64,000 nt of DNA from Vibrio fluvialis (GCF_900460245.1 NZ_UHIP01000001.1:372001-436000), one strand, 5' to 3'; positions 9,506 to 20,343 are shown, counted from the first letter of the stretch. The notes: generated by a model not told the origin, from the sequence alone. Program-made: numbers and translations.

Positions 9506-10387
9506 TTACTCTTCTTCAGAATCGTCTTTGCCGTCGCTGGAGAGATCCAACACCTGATTATCAATCAGGCGGACTTTTCCTAAGAAAGCAGACATCAGAA
9601 TCACCGCTTGCTTGCTGTCGGCTGAAATAGGCAGCAGGGTACGCGCGTCGCGAATGAAAATCTCATCCGGTTCTAAATCGGCAGCACGCAGCTGATCCAC
9701 CGCATCTTCGATGATCGAGGTGTAGTCATCACGACCACCGCGAATCGCACTGTTGATCCAGCGCATGGTGCGAGCCAGAACTGGCGCACGTTGGCGCTCA
9801 TCCAGCGTCAGCAGATTGTTGCGTGAGCTCATCGCCAGACCATCCATTTCACGTACAGTCGGTACGCCGATGATCTCGATGTCCATGCACAGATCTTCAA
9901 CCATCTGACGAATCACCGCCAATTGCTGATAATCTTTTTCACCGAAGCAGGCAACGTTCGGCTGCACAATGTTGAACAGCTTGGTCACGATTGTGGCAAC
10001 ACCACGGAAGTGGCCCGGACGCGAGGCGCCTTCCAGCATGTGAGACAGACCCGGAACTTCAACAAACGTCTGTTTGTCGAGACCATACGGGTACATGATT
10101 TCAGGCGTTGGTGTGAACACCAGATCCACGCCTTCACCGTTCAGTTTGCTCAGGTCTTCATCCAGTGTACGCGGATAGTTGTTGAGGTCATCGGCGCGGT
10201 CGAACTGCATCGGGTTCACGAAGATGCTCACCACGACCACATCGGCCTGTTCACGGGCTTTACGCACCAGTGTCAGGTGACCTTCGTGTAAATTGCCCAT
10301 GGTCGGTACAAAAGCGACACGGCGGCCATCACGCTTGACCTGTTTGATCTGCTCGCGAAGAGCTGAAACGTCAGCAAAAGTCTGCAT
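9506..10387 (-). CDS. panC: Pantothenate synthetase (pantoate-beta-alanine ligase)
   Basis: This 293-aa enzyme makes pantothenate from pantoate, beta-alanine and ATP, upstream of coenzyme A. The nucleotidyl-transferase motifs are present: [14 protein letters not shown] near residue 28 and a KMSKS-like MSSRNN near residue 186. It lies 11 bp after panB in the same operon. The C-terminus is acidic (DDSEEE), a few residues longer than the E. coli protein. Confidence 0.97.
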   Translation of the reverse strand: MQTFADVSALREQIKQVKRDGRRVAFVPTMGNLHEGHLTLVRKAREQADVVVVSIFVNPMQFDRADDLNNYPRTLDEDLSKLNGEGVDLVFTPTPEIMYPYGLDKQTFVEVPGLSHMLEGASRPGHFRGVATIVTKLFNIVQPNVACFGEKDYQQLAVIRQMVEDLCMDIEIIGVPTVREMDGLAMSSRNNLLTLDERQRAPVLARTMRWINSAIRGGRDDYTSIIEDAVDQLRAADLEPDEIFIRDARTLLPISADSKQAVILMSAFLGKVRLIDNQVLDLSSDGKDDSEEE

Positions 10388-10398
10388 GAAATACTCCT

Positions 10399-11193
10399 TT
10401 AGGCAATAGTGTGCGCGTCATCAGGGAACGTACCGTTTGCCACATCTTCCATGTATTTAGCTACGGCTGTACGCATATCACCTGTTTCCGCAAGAAAGTT
10501 TTTCGAGAATTTTGGCATGTAGTTCGCCGAAATTCCAAACATGTCGTGCATGACCAGAATCTGGCCATCGGTGCCATTACCTGCGCCGATGCCGATCACC
10601 GGTACATCCAGCAACTGAGTAATCCGGTTGGCCAGTGATGCAGGTACGCATTCCAGCAGAACGATCTGAGCGCCAGCTTCTTGCAGTGCCAGCGCGTCTT
10701 TTACCATACGATCTGCTTTGTCCTGTTCGCGGCCCTGAACTTTGTAACCACCAAAAATATTAACGGACTGAGGCGTTAACCCCAGGTGTGCACACACAGG
10801 GATCGCACGTTCAGTCAGCATTTTTACGGTATCTACCAGCCAGTCACCGCCTTCAATCTTAACCATGTTCGCACCCGCGCGCATGATTTTAGCCGCGTTC
10901 TCACACGCTTGTTCAGGCGTGGCGTAGCTCATGAACGGCATATCTGCCATCAGCAGCGAATTCGGGCTGCCCGCACGCACACAGCGAGTGTGATAAGCAA
11001 TCTCGTCGACCGTCACTGGCAGTGTATCGGTCTGGCCTTGCAGAACCATACCCAGTGAGTCACCCACTAACAGTACCGGCATCTCCTGACTTTCAAAAAG
11101 CTGGGCAAAGCTGGCATCGTAAGCAGTCACAGTCGGAAATTTACGACCTTCCTGTTTCCATTTCATCAGGTCGTTAATGGTGATTTTTTTCAT
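10399..11193 (-). CDS. panB: 3-methyl-2-oxobutanoate hydroxymethyltransferase
   Basis: This 264-aa enzyme performs the first committed step of pantothenate synthesis, moving a hydroxymethyl group from methylene-THF to 2-oxoisovalerate. The family pattern is intact ([42 protein letters not shown]). Its start overlaps the end of folK by 4 bp (ATGA), implying translational coupling. It directly precedes panC. Confidence 0.97.
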   Translation of the reverse strand: MKKITINDLMKWKQEGRKFPTVTAYDASFAQLFESQEMPVLLVGDSLGMVLQGQTDTLPVTVDEIAYHTRCVRAGSPNSLLMADMPFMSYATPEQACENAAKIMRAGANMVKIEGGDWLVDTVKMLTERAIPVCAHLGLTPQSVNIFGGYKVQGREQDKADRMVKDALALQEAGAQIVLLECVPASLANRITQLLDVPVIGIGAGNGTDGQILVMHDMFGISANYMPKFSKNFLAETGDMRTAVAKYMEDVANGTFPDDAHTIA

Positions 11194-11699
11194 TCGTTGT
11201 CCTTACTAGGAGTTGGCGTCTGCCAAATACTGAGCCCATTAAGCGGAACGCTTTTCAGCAGTGTCTGCAACTCAGTCCCATCAGGGAGTTGTAAATTTGG
11301 TGCGATTTCCGCAAGCGGGTAGAGTACGAATTCACGTACTTTCATTCCGTAGTGGGGAATGATCAGTCGCTCGGAATCCATCACCTCATTGCCGTACAGC
11401 ACGATATCTAAGTCGAGAGTTCTTGGGCCCCAACGTTCGGCTTTACGGACACGCCCATGTTCCTGTTCAATCGCTTGTGTGCAATCGAGCAATTCCAGTG
11501 GCGTTAAATCGGTTTCAATGGCCACGACCGCATTGATGTAATCCGGTTGATCCTGTGGCCCCATGGGTGTGCTGCTATACAGCGACGAAGCCGCGATAAA
11601 ACGCGACTTCGGTACAGATTTCAGTGCATCGATGGCGTGTTTCGCCTGAGTCACCGGGTCGCTGAGGTTACTGCCTACGGCGATAAATGCTGTGATCAT
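11190..11699 (-). CDS. folK: 2-amino-4-hydroxy-6-hydroxymethyldihydropteridine pyrophosphokinase
   Basis: This 169-aa folate-pathway enzyme transfers pyrophosphate from ATP to 6-hydroxymethyl-dihydropterin. The signature [15 protein letters not shown] is present, as is the N-terminal AVGSNLSDP. It overlaps pcnB and panB by 4 bp at each end, so the three are translationally coupled. The same neighbour order occurs in E. coli. Confidence 0.96.
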   Translation of the reverse strand: MITAFIAVGSNLSDPVTQAKHAIDALKSVPKSRFIAASSLYSSTPMGPQDQPDYINAVVAIETDLTPLELLDCTQAIEQEHGRVRKAERWGPRTLDLDIVLYGNEVMDSERLIIPHYGMKVREFVLYPLAEIAPNLQLPDGTELQTLLKSVPLNGLSIWQTPTPSKDNE

Positions 11700-13063
11700 G
11701 ACGAGGTTTTGCTCTTTTTCTTACGCGACGATGGCTTGCGACGACGCGGCGTGGTGGTTTTGGCGCCACCATCTAGATCTAACACCATCGCTTGACGCAT
11801 ATTGCGTCCTGCATTCTGGAAAGTTTCCCACCAGTCTGCCAGCAGCTTGGTTTCACCGTCTTCCACTTCGCCACGCATCTCCAGAAAATCGAAGCCGGCG
11901 CGGAACTTGTTCAGCTCCATCAGGCGGAATGCACGTTTTCCGGTGCGACGTGGCAGACGCAGTTGCAATTGCCAGATTTCGCGAATGGTCGCCGTATGAC
12001 GGCGCGGAATAGCAATGCTTTTCACCACTTCGTCGAGAATGCGGTTGCTGGCTTCCATCACGGCATCGTATTCGTTGAAGTGCTGGTGTTGCGTCAGCTC
12101 ATCGGCCAGTTCCATCATCGGATACCACAACATCGCGGCGAACATAAATGCCGGATTGATGCGTTTGCCTTCTTCCATACGCTGATCGGTTGAGTCCAGC
12201 GCCAGATCCAGCATCTGCTCCGTTTTTGATGAATAATCGTCGGTGAAGTGACGGGCAATGGTCGGGAACAACTGTTGGAACAGGTTGTACTCACGCATCA
12301 GGTGGTACGTTTCCAGGCCGTAGCCGGATTGCAGCATCTTAAGCGATTCTTCGTACAGACGCGCAGCCGGAATGTCACGTAGCAGCGGTGCTAAGTGTTC
12401 GATAGGCGCAGCGGTCTCTTCTTCGATGTCGAAGTCGAGTTTCACAGCAAAACGAATCGCGCGCAGCATGCGCACCGGATCTTCGCGGTAGCGTGTCTCC
12501 GGATCGCCAATCAGACGGATCAGCTTATCATCCATGTCTTCCATGCCGCCGGCATAATCGTGAATGCTGTAGTCGGCGATGTTGTAGTACATGGCGTTGA
12601 TGGTGAAATCACGACGTTCGGCATCTTCATCAATGGTGCCGTAGACGTTATCACGCAGTAGCATGCCAGCTTCAGATTGTGACGCAATCTGTTTGTTGTT
12701 TTCTTGGTGGTGACCACGGAAGGTCGCCACTTCAATAATATCGCGGCCGAACATGATGTGAGCCAGACGGAACCGGCGCCCGATCAGGCGGCAGTTACGA
12801 AACAGCTGGCGAATCTGCTCAGGTGTGGCATTGGTGGCCACATCGAAATCTTTGGGTTTTCCACCCAGCAGTAAATCACGTACACCGCCGCCGACCAGAT
12901 ACGCCTCGAAGCCCGCCCCATTAAGGCGGTACAACACTTTTAGCGCATTCTCGCTGATATGCTGACGAGACACGTTGTGCTCTTGGCGCGTGATGATATT
13001 CAAATCTAGATCTGTATATACGCGATGTTTGCTTGGTTCTAAATCGTTGTTATTCATGTGCAT
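11696..13063 (-). CDS. pcnB: Poly(A) polymerase I
   Basis: This 455-aa nucleotidyltransferase adds 3' poly(A) tails that promote RNA decay. The head domain shows LVGGGVRDLLLGGKPKDFDVAT, with the metal-binding D-x-D, and RRFRLAHIMFG. The C-terminus is a Lys/Arg-rich tail (RRRKPSSRKKKSK), typical for RNA binding. The ATG at 13063 and one at 13057 are both possible; neither has a good ribosome site. E. coli pcnB uses a rare AUU start, so the true N-terminus could be longer. Confidence 0.93.
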   Translation of the reverse strand: MHMNNNDLEPSKHRVYTDLDLNIITRQEHNVSRQHISENALKVLYRLNGAGFEAYLVGGGVRDLLLGGKPKDFDVATNATPEQIRQLFRNCRLIGRRFRLAHIMFGRDIIEVATFRGHHQENNKQIASQSEAGMLLRDNVYGTIDEDAERRDFTINAMYYNIADYSIHDYAGGMEDMDDKLIRLIGDPETRYREDPVRMLRAIRFAVKLDFDIEEETAAPIEHLAPLLRDIPAARLYEESLKMLQSGYGLETYHLMREYNLFQQLFPTIARHFTDDYSSKTEQMLDLALDSTDQRMEEGKRINPAFMFAAMLWYPMMELADELTQHQHFNEYDAVMEASNRILDEVVKSIAIPRRHTATIREIWQLQLRLPRRTGKRAFRLMELNKFRAGFDFLEMRGEVEDGETKLLADWWETFQNAGRNMRQAMVLDLDGGAKTTTPRRRKPSSRKKKSKTSS

Positions 13064-13147
13064 CTGACATTGATTGGTGTTGCCTATTCAAGCGTGTTTC
13101 TGCACGTATCGTGGCTTAAATGGGCCGAATTTGCGGCTAATAATAGC

Positions 13148-14038
13148 TTACACAACGCCATTTGAGAATCGTGGTGTGATCTCGGTCTCTACTGGCAGCT
13201 GTGCAATCTGCCAGTTCTGGCATCCCCACGCAATGATTTCCTCAATGCGCGCATCCATAAAATCTTCTGGAATATCAAAGCCTAAAAACGTCATGGCGTG
13301 AATTAACGTTGGCTTCGGATCGTCCGGATTAATGGCGGTGGCGTGATTTTGTTTTGAGAGTTTATTCCCGTTGCCATCCATCGCCAAAGGCAAATGTAAG
13401 TAGCTGACCGGGTTTTGTTTTAAAGTGTGATACAAACTGATTTGTCTTCCGGTTGGCTCAATTAAATCCGCACCTCGCACCACTTCGGTCACGCCTTGGT
13501 CGATGTCATCAAGTACCACCGCCAGATTGTAGGCAAACAGTCCATCGCGCCGCTTGATGATGAAGTCTTCTTCCGCCAGTGCTGCAGGTATAGTGATTTC
13601 CCCGTGTTTCAAATCAATGAAGGAATACACCGGGTTATCCATGCGCAGACGAATGGCGCAGTCTGGGCTGCAAGGCAACTGTTTGTCACGGCATGTGCCG
13701 GGATAATAACCGCCAGCGGCTTTGATTTGTTTACGGGTACACTGGCAATAGTAGGCTTGCCCCGAACTCAACCAGGCGTCAATCTGCCCTTGATATAAGC
13801 CGTGACGCTGGCTCTGATAGACAACCTCGCCGTCCCAGTGCAGGCCATAAGCATCGAGTGCCTGTAAAATCCAGTCGGCGGCACCGGGCATTTCCCTTGG
13901 CGGGTCCAAATCTTCGACACGAACCAACCATTGCCCCTGTTGAGACTTAGCCTGAAAGTAGCTGCCGAGTGCGGCAATCAATGAACCGAAGTGAAGGGGA
14001 CCGGAAGGGGATGGGGCGAAACGACCAATGTAACTCAT
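13148..14038 (-). CDS. gluQ: Glutamyl-Q tRNA(Asp) synthetase
   Basis: This 296-aa paralogue of glutamyl-tRNA synthetase lacks the anticodon-binding half. It attaches glutamate to the queuosine of tRNA(Asp). The class I motif is RFAPSPSGPLHFGSL, the KMSKS-like loop is NKLSKQNH, and the zinc cluster is CQC...C...C around residues 99-125. It follows dksA, from which it is separated by a terminator, as in E. coli where dksA read-through feeds gluQ. Confidence 0.95.
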   Translation of the reverse strand: MSYIGRFAPSPSGPLHFGSLIAALGSYFQAKSQQGQWLVRVEDLDPPREMPGAADWILQALDAYGLHWDGEVVYQSQRHGLYQGQIDAWLSSGQAYYCQCTRKQIKAAGGYYPGTCRDKQLPCSPDCAIRLRMDNPVYSFIDLKHGEITIPAALAEEDFIIKRRDGLFAYNLAVVLDDIDQGVTEVVRGADLIEPTGRQISLYHTLKQNPVSYLHLPLAMDGNGNKLSKQNHATAINPDDPKPTLIHAMTFLGFDIPEDFMDARIEEIIAWGCQNWQIAQLPVETEITPRFSNGVV

Positions 14039-14089
14039 AGTATTGCGATTTGTGACCAGTGACTCTCAAGTGTAACCTGCAGACAAAAC

Positions 14090-14116
14090 AAAAAGGGAGC
14101 TTTTTGCTCCCTTTTT
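14090..14116. terminator. Terminator between dksA and gluQ
   Basis: A perfect stem (AAAAGGGAGC / GCTCCCTTTT) with a TTTTT loop sits about 17 bp beyond the dksA stop and gives a U-run on the minus strand. It probably limits read-through from dksA into gluQ-pcnB-folK-panBC. Confidence 0.88.
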
Positions 14117-14132
14117 CTCATCTGAAGGGTAT

Positions 14133-14582
14133 TTAGCCCATCATCTGTTTTTCTTTGATTTCTGCAAGTGTTTTACAGTCGATACACAGGTCGGCTGTAG
14201 GACGAGCTTCCAGACGACGGATGCCGATTTCAACGCCACAAGATTCACAGAATCCAAAATCATCTTCCTTGATTTTGTCTAGTGTCTTTTCAATCTTCTT
14301 GATCAAACGGCGCTCGCGGTCGCGGTTACGCAGTTCCAGGCTGAACTCTTCTTCCTGAGAAGCGCGGTCAACAGGATCAGGGAAGTTGGCTGCTTCGTCC
14401 TGCATGTGGTGCACGGTACGGTCAACTTCTTCTCTGAGCTGGTTACGCCAGGCTTCTAAAATCTTTGTAAAATGAGCGATCTGATCAGGTGACATGTACT
14501 CTTCACCTGGTTTTTCCTGATACGGCTCAACACCTGCAATGGCTAGGATGCCTAGCGTTTTCTTTTTGGATTCTTCTGGCAT
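14133..14582 (-). CDS. dksA: RNA polymerase-binding transcription factor DksA
   Basis: This 149-aa protein inserts a coiled coil into the RNA polymerase secondary channel and works with ppGpp in the stringent response. The coiled-coil tip has the acidic DPVDRAS motif, and the C-terminus has the four-cysteine zinc finger (CESCG...CIDCK). Length and sequence match enteric DksA. It lies between sfsA and gluQ, the conserved order. Confidence 0.97.
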   Translation of the reverse strand: MPEESKKKTLGILAIAGVEPYQEKPGEEYMSPDQIAHFTKILEAWRNQLREEVDRTVHHMQDEAANFPDPVDRASQEEEFSLELRNRDRERRLIKKIEKTLDKIKEDDFGFCESCGVEIGIRRLEARPTADLCIDCKTLAEIKEKQMMG

Positions 14583-14707
14583 ACAGCATCTCCTACTAAC
14601 ACCTAGTCAACTGCGAGAGCAGTCAATTTAAGGCGGGTATCTATAGCAAAAAGAAGTTGGAGAGGCAAACACTCAATTATAAAGTTATCGTCAATGTGAA
14701 GGCTTCA

Positions 14708-15463
14708 TCAATTTTTTGCAGGTTGATGAGCAAATTCTATTGAGGACACTAATCGAATGCTGCAGTCAGAAAGTTCTGCTTTGTAGCACAGTACTTCCAC
14801 TCCGGCTTCTTGAGCCATCTTTAACAATTGTGAATAGTTCGCGTCTATATGGTGAGCAGGGGCGACTTTTTCAATCCCTGAATGCAAAACAGCAAATAAA
14901 AGTACTGCTCTGCTTCCATTTTTTGCCATTTCTGCCAGCTCACGTAAATGCTTCTGTCCCCGAGTTGTGACCGCATCGGGAAAGTAGCCCTGACCAACTA
15001 TCTGATTTTCCTCGCCCGTGGCTAAGTTCCGTTCATCCAAAAGAGTGACGCTTTTCACTTCTATATAACAGTTTGGACCGGATTCTGAGTTGAGCAAGAT
15101 ATCAATGCGGCTATTTTCATTGCCGTATTTCACTTCAGTGAGCAGCTGGTCATAACCTTGCAACTCGGTAATGGTGCCATCTTGGATGGCTTCTACGGCC
15201 AACTGGTTCGCCCGCGCGGTATTAATGCAGATACGATGGCCGCGTGCCGTCTCGGTCAGTTCCCAGCTGTGGGCGTATTTGCGCTTCGGGTTGTCTGAGG
15301 TGGAATACCACACGGTGCTGCCCGGTTCGGCGCAGCCCGTCATCGCGCCAGTGTTGGCACAGTGCATGGTGATGGTCTCGCCGCTTGGCAGAGTGACATC
15401 GGCCAAAAAACGTTTGTAGCGCTGAATCAGCGTCGCGGATTGAAGGGGAGGGGAAAACTGCAT
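14708..15463 (-). CDS. sfsA: Sugar fermentation stimulation protein homologue
   Basis: This 251-aa protein is of the SfsA family, with an OB-like N-terminal part and a nuclease-like C-terminal part. The conserved [17 protein letters not shown] and IEVKSVTL segments are present. The molecular role is unsettled; E. coli SfsA was named for stimulating maltose gene expression. It begins the minus-strand series running to panC and is divergent from hrpB with only 72 bp between. Confidence 0.94.
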   Translation of the reverse strand: MQFSPPLQSATLIQRYKRFLADVTLPSGETITMHCANTGAMTGCAEPGSTVWYSTSDNPKRKYAHSWELTETARGHRICINTARANQLAVEAIQDGTITELQGYDQLLTEVKYGNENSRIDILLNSESGPNCYIEVKSVTLLDERNLATGEENQIVGQGYFPDAVTTRGQKHLRELAEMAKNGSRAVLLFAVLHSGIEKVAPAHHIDANYSQLLKMAQEAGVEVLCYKAELSDCSIRLVSSIEFAHQPAKN

Positions 15464-15535
15464 AAATGACTCGTTTCGCTTTGATTACTGTTTTTATGTA
15501 CAATACCGGCGCCATTTAAACACAAGGATATCGTC

Positions 15536-17998
15536 TTGTCACAATTGCCCATCGAAGCTGTGATTCCCGAGCTGCTTGCCGGTGTTCAGCGTTTCCCTCA
15601 GGTGATCCTCAAAGCCGCTCCCGGTGCCGGTAAGTCGACTCACTTTCCGCTTGCTCTGCTCAAGGCCAATCTGGTGACGGGTAAAATCGTCATGCTGGAA
15701 CCGCGTCGTCTGGCGGCGCGTAATATTGCCCGCTATCTGGCGCAGCAACTTGGTGAAAGCGTTGGTGAAACGGTTGGTTATCGCGTGCGCGGCGAAACGC
15801 GCGTCAGCGCGAGTACTCGGCTGGAGATTGTGACTGAAGGGATCATGACCCGCATGATTCAAAGCGATCCGGAGCTCGACGGTATCGATGCGCTGATTTT
15901 TGATGAGTTCCATGAGCGCAGTATTCATGCTGATACCGCGCTGGCGTTCAGCCTGGAAGTGCAGTCGGCGTTGCGGGATGACCTCAAAATCATCGTCATG
16001 TCGGCGACCTTAGACCATGAGGCGTTGCAGGTTTTACTGCCGATGGCGAGTTACGTGGAATCTCACGGCCGCAGCTATCCGGTGGCCACACGTTATCAGG
16101 CGCTGAAGCCGGGTGAGCCGCTGGTGGCGAGCATGGAAAAGCAGATTCGTCAGCTACTCGCACAGGAAAATGGTTCTCTGTTGGCTTTCTTACCGGGCGC
16201 GGCCAGCATTACTCAGTTGACTCAGGCTTTAGGCGATGTAGCGGACGATATCGATGTGTGCCCTCTGTTTGGGCAACTGAGTTTTGCTGAGCAGCAGAAA
16301 GCCATTGCGCCAACGCCAGACGGGCGACGCAAAGTCGTGCTGGCGACTAACATTGCTGAAACTTCGTTAACCATTGAAGGCATTCGTATCGTGCTCGACA
16401 GCGGGTTAGAGCGCCGCGCGCGGTTTGATTTAAAAACCGGTATTACGCGCTTGGAACAGGTGCGGATTGCCCAATCGTCGGCCGAGCAGCGCGCTGGCCG
16501 TGCCGGCCGTCTTGAGCCGGGCGTGTGTGTGCGTCTCTACAGTGAAGCTCAGCTCAAACAGCAGCCGATGGTACCCGTCGCTGAAATAATGCAGAGCGAT
16601 TTGGCACCGCTGGCGCTGGAGTTGGCGCAGTGGGGCGCGCAAGAAGCAACGGATTTACCGTGGCTGGATTTGCCTCCCGCCGCCGCGATGGCTCAGGCAC
16701 GTAGTTTGTTGTGTACGCTGGGGCTGATGGATGAGCGTCAGCAACTGACCGCGCAAGGCAAAGCGGCACACGAACTGGGGGTGGAACCACGCATCGCAGC
16801 GATGCTGCTGGCAGCGCAGGCGCAAAGCCCCGCACACATGCAGAGTGCGCTGGCGCTGGCTGCTCTTCTGGAAGAGCCTGAACGTCAGGTGCTGGATGTG
16901 CAGCACAGTTTGCATCGCTGGCAGCAGGGCAAACACAATAAAGCGCGCACGATGAATCAACGTGCCACGGCGCTGGCACATAAACTGGATGACAGTTTCG
17001 ACCTGCGCCGTGTCGACACGACTCTGCTTTCGGTCGTTGCGTGTCTGGCATTTCCCGATCGTATTGCTCAGCAACGCGGGCAGCATGGTCAGTTTTTACT
17101 GGCCAATGGCCATGGTGCGTTTGTTGCGGATGATCAGCCGCTGGCAGGCAGTGATTATCTGATTGCGCTCGACCTGATGCGGGGGCATCAGCAATCGAGC
17201 CAGGTTTTTTCAGCTCTTGAGCTGGATATCGGGCAGCTGGAACAGCAGTGTCCTCAGTTATTTAACGAGCTGGAACGCGTCGACTGGGATGACAAAGCGG
17301 GCCGTCTGGTGGCGGAAATGCAGCTTCGTTGCGGGCAACTGGTTATTCGGCGTCAAGCCCTGCCTGCGCCAAATAAACAAAAAATGACGCAAGCTTTGCT
17401 CAATTATGTCGAGCGCAAAGGGCTTTCGGTATTAAATTGGACCGAAGCCAGTCTGGACTGGCTGACGCGCGTGCGTTGTGCAGCCGAGTGGCTGCCGGAG
17501 GAAAACTGGCCTGACATGGATGACGACGCGCTGCGAAGCCATCTGTCTGAGTGGTTGGAACCTTATTTAGCCGGCATCAGCTCCGTGAAAGAATTAAATA
17601 AAGTACCGTTGATGGACGCCCTTAATACGCGTTTAGGCTGGTCTTTGAGTCAGCAACTGGATGAGTGGCTGCCAACCCATCACGCGTTGCCAACCGGTAC
17701 TTGCAAGAAGATCCGTTACCAGCTTGGCATGGAACCTGTGCTGTCGGTGCGGATGCAGGAAGTGCTCGGTGAAAAGAGCACACCGCTGATTGCCAAAGGC
17801 ACCAAGGCGATTGTCATGGAGCTGCTTTCACCAGCCCAGCGTCCGCTGCAGGTCACCCGCGACTTGGCGGGCTTCTGGAGCGGTGCGTATAAAGAAGTAC
17901 AGAAAGAGATGAAAGGGCGTTACCCGAAACATGTGTGGCCGGATGATCCCGCCAATCACAGTGCGACGACCAAAACCAAGCGACAACTGAATTCATGA
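15536..17998 (+). CDS. hrpB: ATP-dependent helicase HrpB
   Basis: This 820-aa DExH-box (RHA/PRP-type) helicase has Walker A GAGKST near residue 30, Walker B DEFHERS near residue 122, SATLD (motif III) and a helicase C-domain with AETSLTIEG and QRAGRAGR. The C-terminal HrpB-specific domain is complete. The start is TTG at 15536, placed by an AAGGAT ribosome site 8 nt upstream and by the E. coli-like N-terminus; no ATG fits. It overlaps mrcB by 4 bp, as is common for these neighbours. The biological role is not well defined. Confidence 0.95.
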   Translation: MSQLPIEAVIPELLAGVQRFPQVILKAAPGAGKSTHFPLALLKANLVTGKIVMLEPRRLAARNIARYLAQQLGESVGETVGYRVRGETRVSASTRLEIVTEGIMTRMIQSDPELDGIDALIFDEFHERSIHADTALAFSLEVQSALRDDLKIIVMSATLDHEALQVLLPMASYVESHGRSYPVATRYQALKPGEPLVASMEKQIRQLLAQENGSLLAFLPGAASITQLTQALGDVADDIDVCPLFGQLSFAEQQKAIAPTPDGRRKVVLATNIAETSLTIEGIRIVLDSGLERRARFDLKTGITRLEQVRIAQSSAEQRAGRAGRLEPGVCVRLYSEAQLKQQPMVPVAEIMQSDLAPLALELAQWGAQEATDLPWLDLPPAAAMAQARSLLCTLGLMDERQQLTAQGKAAHELGVEPRIAAMLLAAQAQSPAHMQSALALAALLEEPERQVLDVQHSLHRWQQGKHNKARTMNQRATALAHKLDDSFDLRRVDTTLLSVVACLAFPDRIAQQRGQHGQFLLANGHGAFVADDQPLAGSDYLIALDLMRGHQQSSQVFSALELDIGQLEQQCPQLFNELERVDWDDKAGRLVAEMQLRCGQLVIRRQALPAPNKQKMTQALLNYVERKGLSVLNWTEASLDWLTRVRCAAEWLPEENWPDMDDDALRSHLSEWLEPYLAGISSVKELNKVPLMDALNTRLGWSLSQQLDEWLPTHHALPTGTCKKIRYQLGMEPVLSVRMQEVLGEKSTPLIAKGTKAIVMELLSPAQRPLQVTRDLAGFWSGAYKEVQKEMKGRYPKHVWPDDPANHSATTKTKRQLNS

Positions 17999-20343
17999 CC
18001 AAGAAAAGCGAATCCCCAAAGAAAACCACGCCGGCAAAGAAATCGGTGCCGCGTAAATCTTCCTCCTCCAAACCGAACGGTTCCCGTTCGTGGCTGAAAC
18101 GTCTGTGGAGTCTGGGCTGGAAAGTCGGTTTGGCGCTGGCTGCCGTGCTGATTTTTACCGGCATTTATCTCGACAGTATGATCAAGCAGCGTTTTGAAGG
18201 GCAGCTGTTTGAACTGCCGACGGTGGTGTACGCGCGTATTCTGACCCTAGAGCCCGGCAGCGACATCAGCATTAAACAGATGCGCAATGAGCTGGACGTG
18301 CTCAACTACCGTAAAGTGAGCCAGCCGCGTTATGCGGGTGAGTATTCGGCGTCGTCGACCCGCATTGAACTGATCCGTCGCCCGTTTGAATTTGCCGATG
18401 GTCCGGAGCCGGATCGCCATGTCATGCTGATTTTTGATGACAATGGACTGAATCGCATTCAGTCGCTGGAGAAACGTGGCGATCTCGGTTATCTGCGTAT
18501 TGAGCCGAAAATGCTGGGTATGCTGGAGAAAGATACTCAGGAGCAGCGCCTGTTCCTGCGCCGTGAGCAGTTCCCGGAAGTGATGATTGATGCGCTGTTG
18601 ACCACTGAAGATCGTAACTTCTACCAGCATGATGGCGTGTCGCCGATGGCGATTGCCCGTGCGATGGTCGCGAACCTCAAAGCAGGCCGTACCGTGCAGG
18701 GCGGCAGTACGCTGACTCAGCAGTTGGCGAAAAACATTTTCCTTTCCAGCGATCGGACCTTGTGGCGTAAATTACGTGAAGCCTACATGGCGCTGATCAT
18801 CGATTACCGTTACAGCAAAGATCGCATTCTGGAAGCGTACCTGAACGAAGTGTATCTGGGTCAGAATGGCAAAGAAGCCGTGCACGGTTTTGGTTTGGCG
18901 TCGCGCCTCTACTTTGGTCAGCCGCTGCAGGAGCTGCGTATTGACCAGCTCGCGTTATTGGTTGGTATGGTGAAAGGCCCATCCTACTACAACCCGATGC
19001 GTTTCCCTGAACGTGCCAAAGAGCGTCGTGATTTGGTGCTTAAGCTGATGATGGACCAGGATATTCTGACAGCCAAGCAGTATGAGCAGGCGGTGACCCG
19101 TCCGCTGGATGTACAGAAACAGGCCCGCATTGCCAGCCGTCAGCCTGCTTATTTCCAGCAGTTATCGATTGAACTGAAACAAAAACTCGGTGATGCGTTT
19201 AAGTCCGATACCGGGCTGCGCGTATTTACGTCACTCGATCCGGTGTCGCAGGCCAAGCTGGAAGAAGCGGTGGAAAATCAGGTGCCGATTCTGGCTCGTA
19301 CCGCGGGTAACGATCTTGAAGCGGCAGCGATTGCCGTCGATCGCCACAGTGGTGAGATTCGCGCCATGGTGGGCGGTAAACGCACGGGCTATGACGGATT
19401 TAACCGCGCGCTTAATGCCAGCCGTCCGATTGGTTCACTGGTGAAACCCGCTGTGTATCTGACGGCGCTGGCGCAGCCGGAGAAATACAATCTGGCGACG
19501 ACCTTGATGGACAAGCCAATCACACTGCAAGGCAGTGAAGGCAATGTGTGGACGCCGCGCAACTTTGACCGTCAGTTCCGCGGTGAAGTCCCGCTCTACC
19601 TGGCGCTGGCCAAATCGCTCAACGTACCGACGGTGCAACTGGGCATGCAGTTGGGGATTGAAAACGTCACCAAAACGCTGGAAAAACTGGGTGTGAGCCG
19701 CGACGAAATTCGTCCGGTGCCGTCGATGTTCCTTGGTTCGTTTTCGCTGACTCCGTATCAGGTCGCGCAGATGTTCCAGACGGTCACCAACTCGGGCAAA
19801 AAAGCGCCGCTTTCCGCGCTGCGTTCGGTACTCGATCTGGATGGTAATGTGCTGTACGAATCGATTCCTAAAGTATCCCAGGCGGTTGATCAGCAAGCGG
19901 CCTGGTTGACGACGTATGCGATGAAGCGTGGTGTGCTGGAAGGCACGGGACGTTACCTTAATAGCCAGTTTGGCTGGGCAGCGCTGGCTGGGAAAACCGG
20001 AACCAGCAGCGACAGCCGCGACAGCTGGTTTGTTGGTGTCGATGGCCGGGAAGTCACCACTATCTGGCTGGGACGAGATGACAACCAGCCAACTAAACTG
20101 ACTGGCTCGAGTGGTGCGCTGCGCGTGTACGCCGATTACCTGCGTTATCGCATTCCTGAGAAACTGGTGCTGCCGTGGCCGCAAGGGATCAGCACGGTCG
20201 GTTTTTCTCAGTCCCGCTCCGGCGGACTTGAACTAGACTGTAACAACGATTTCAAACTGCCCGTCTGGGATGCCTCCGGCAGTTGGAAAAAACAGTGTGA
20301 GAATCGTCCCACCGAGTGGTTGAAAAAACTCTTTCAGTGGTGA
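17995..20343 (+). CDS. mrcB: Penicillin-binding protein 1B (bifunctional PBP)
   Basis: This 782-aa inner-membrane enzyme polymerises and cross-links peptidoglycan. A basic cytoplasmic N-terminus (about 1-40) is followed by one membrane segment (WKVGLALAAVLIFTGIYL). The GT51 domain has the catalytic region EDRNFYQHDGVS and GGSTLTQQLAKN. The transpeptidase motifs are SLVK (SxxK), SLN (SxN) and KTGTSS (KTG). Its ATG overlaps the hrpB stop, implying coupling. Confidence 0.97.
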   Translation: MTKKSESPKKTTPAKKSVPRKSSSSKPNGSRSWLKRLWSLGWKVGLALAAVLIFTGIYLDSMIKQRFEGQLFELPTVVYARILTLEPGSDISIKQMRNELDVLNYRKVSQPRYAGEYSASSTRIELIRRPFEFADGPEPDRHVMLIFDDNGLNRIQSLEKRGDLGYLRIEPKMLGMLEKDTQEQRLFLRREQFPEVMIDALLTTEDRNFYQHDGVSPMAIARAMVANLKAGRTVQGGSTLTQQLAKNIFLSSDRTLWRKLREAYMALIIDYRYSKDRILEAYLNEVYLGQNGKEAVHGFGLASRLYFGQPLQELRIDQLALLVGMVKGPSYYNPMRFPERAKERRDLVLKLMMDQDILTAKQYEQAVTRPLDVQKQARIASRQPAYFQQLSIELKQKLGDAFKSDTGLRVFTSLDPVSQAKLEEAVENQVPILARTAGNDLEAAAIAVDRHSGEIRAMVGGKRTGYDGFNRALNASRPIGSLVKPAVYLTALAQPEKYNLATTLMDKPITLQGSEGNVWTPRNFDRQFRGEVPLYLALAKSLNVPTVQLGMQLGIENVTKTLEKLGVSRDEIRPVPSMFLGSFSLTPYQVAQMFQTVTNSGKKAPLSALRSVLDLDGNVLYESIPKVSQAVDQQAAWLTTYAMKRGVLEGTGRYLNSQFGWAALAGKTGTSSDSRDSWFVGVDGREVTTIWLGRDDNQPTKLTGSSGALRVYADYLRYRIPEKLVLPWPQGISTVGFSQSRSGGLELDCNNDFKLPVWDASGSWKKQCENRPTEWLKKLFQW

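Noticed and set aside
16554..17086. Two long minus-strand ORFs in hrpB
   Set aside because: Both are antisense shadows in a GC-rich gene with no start signals.
19435..20184. 249-codon minus-strand ORF within mrcB
   Set aside because: It is antisense to the transpeptidase domain and Arg/Gln-rich, as expected for a shadow frame.
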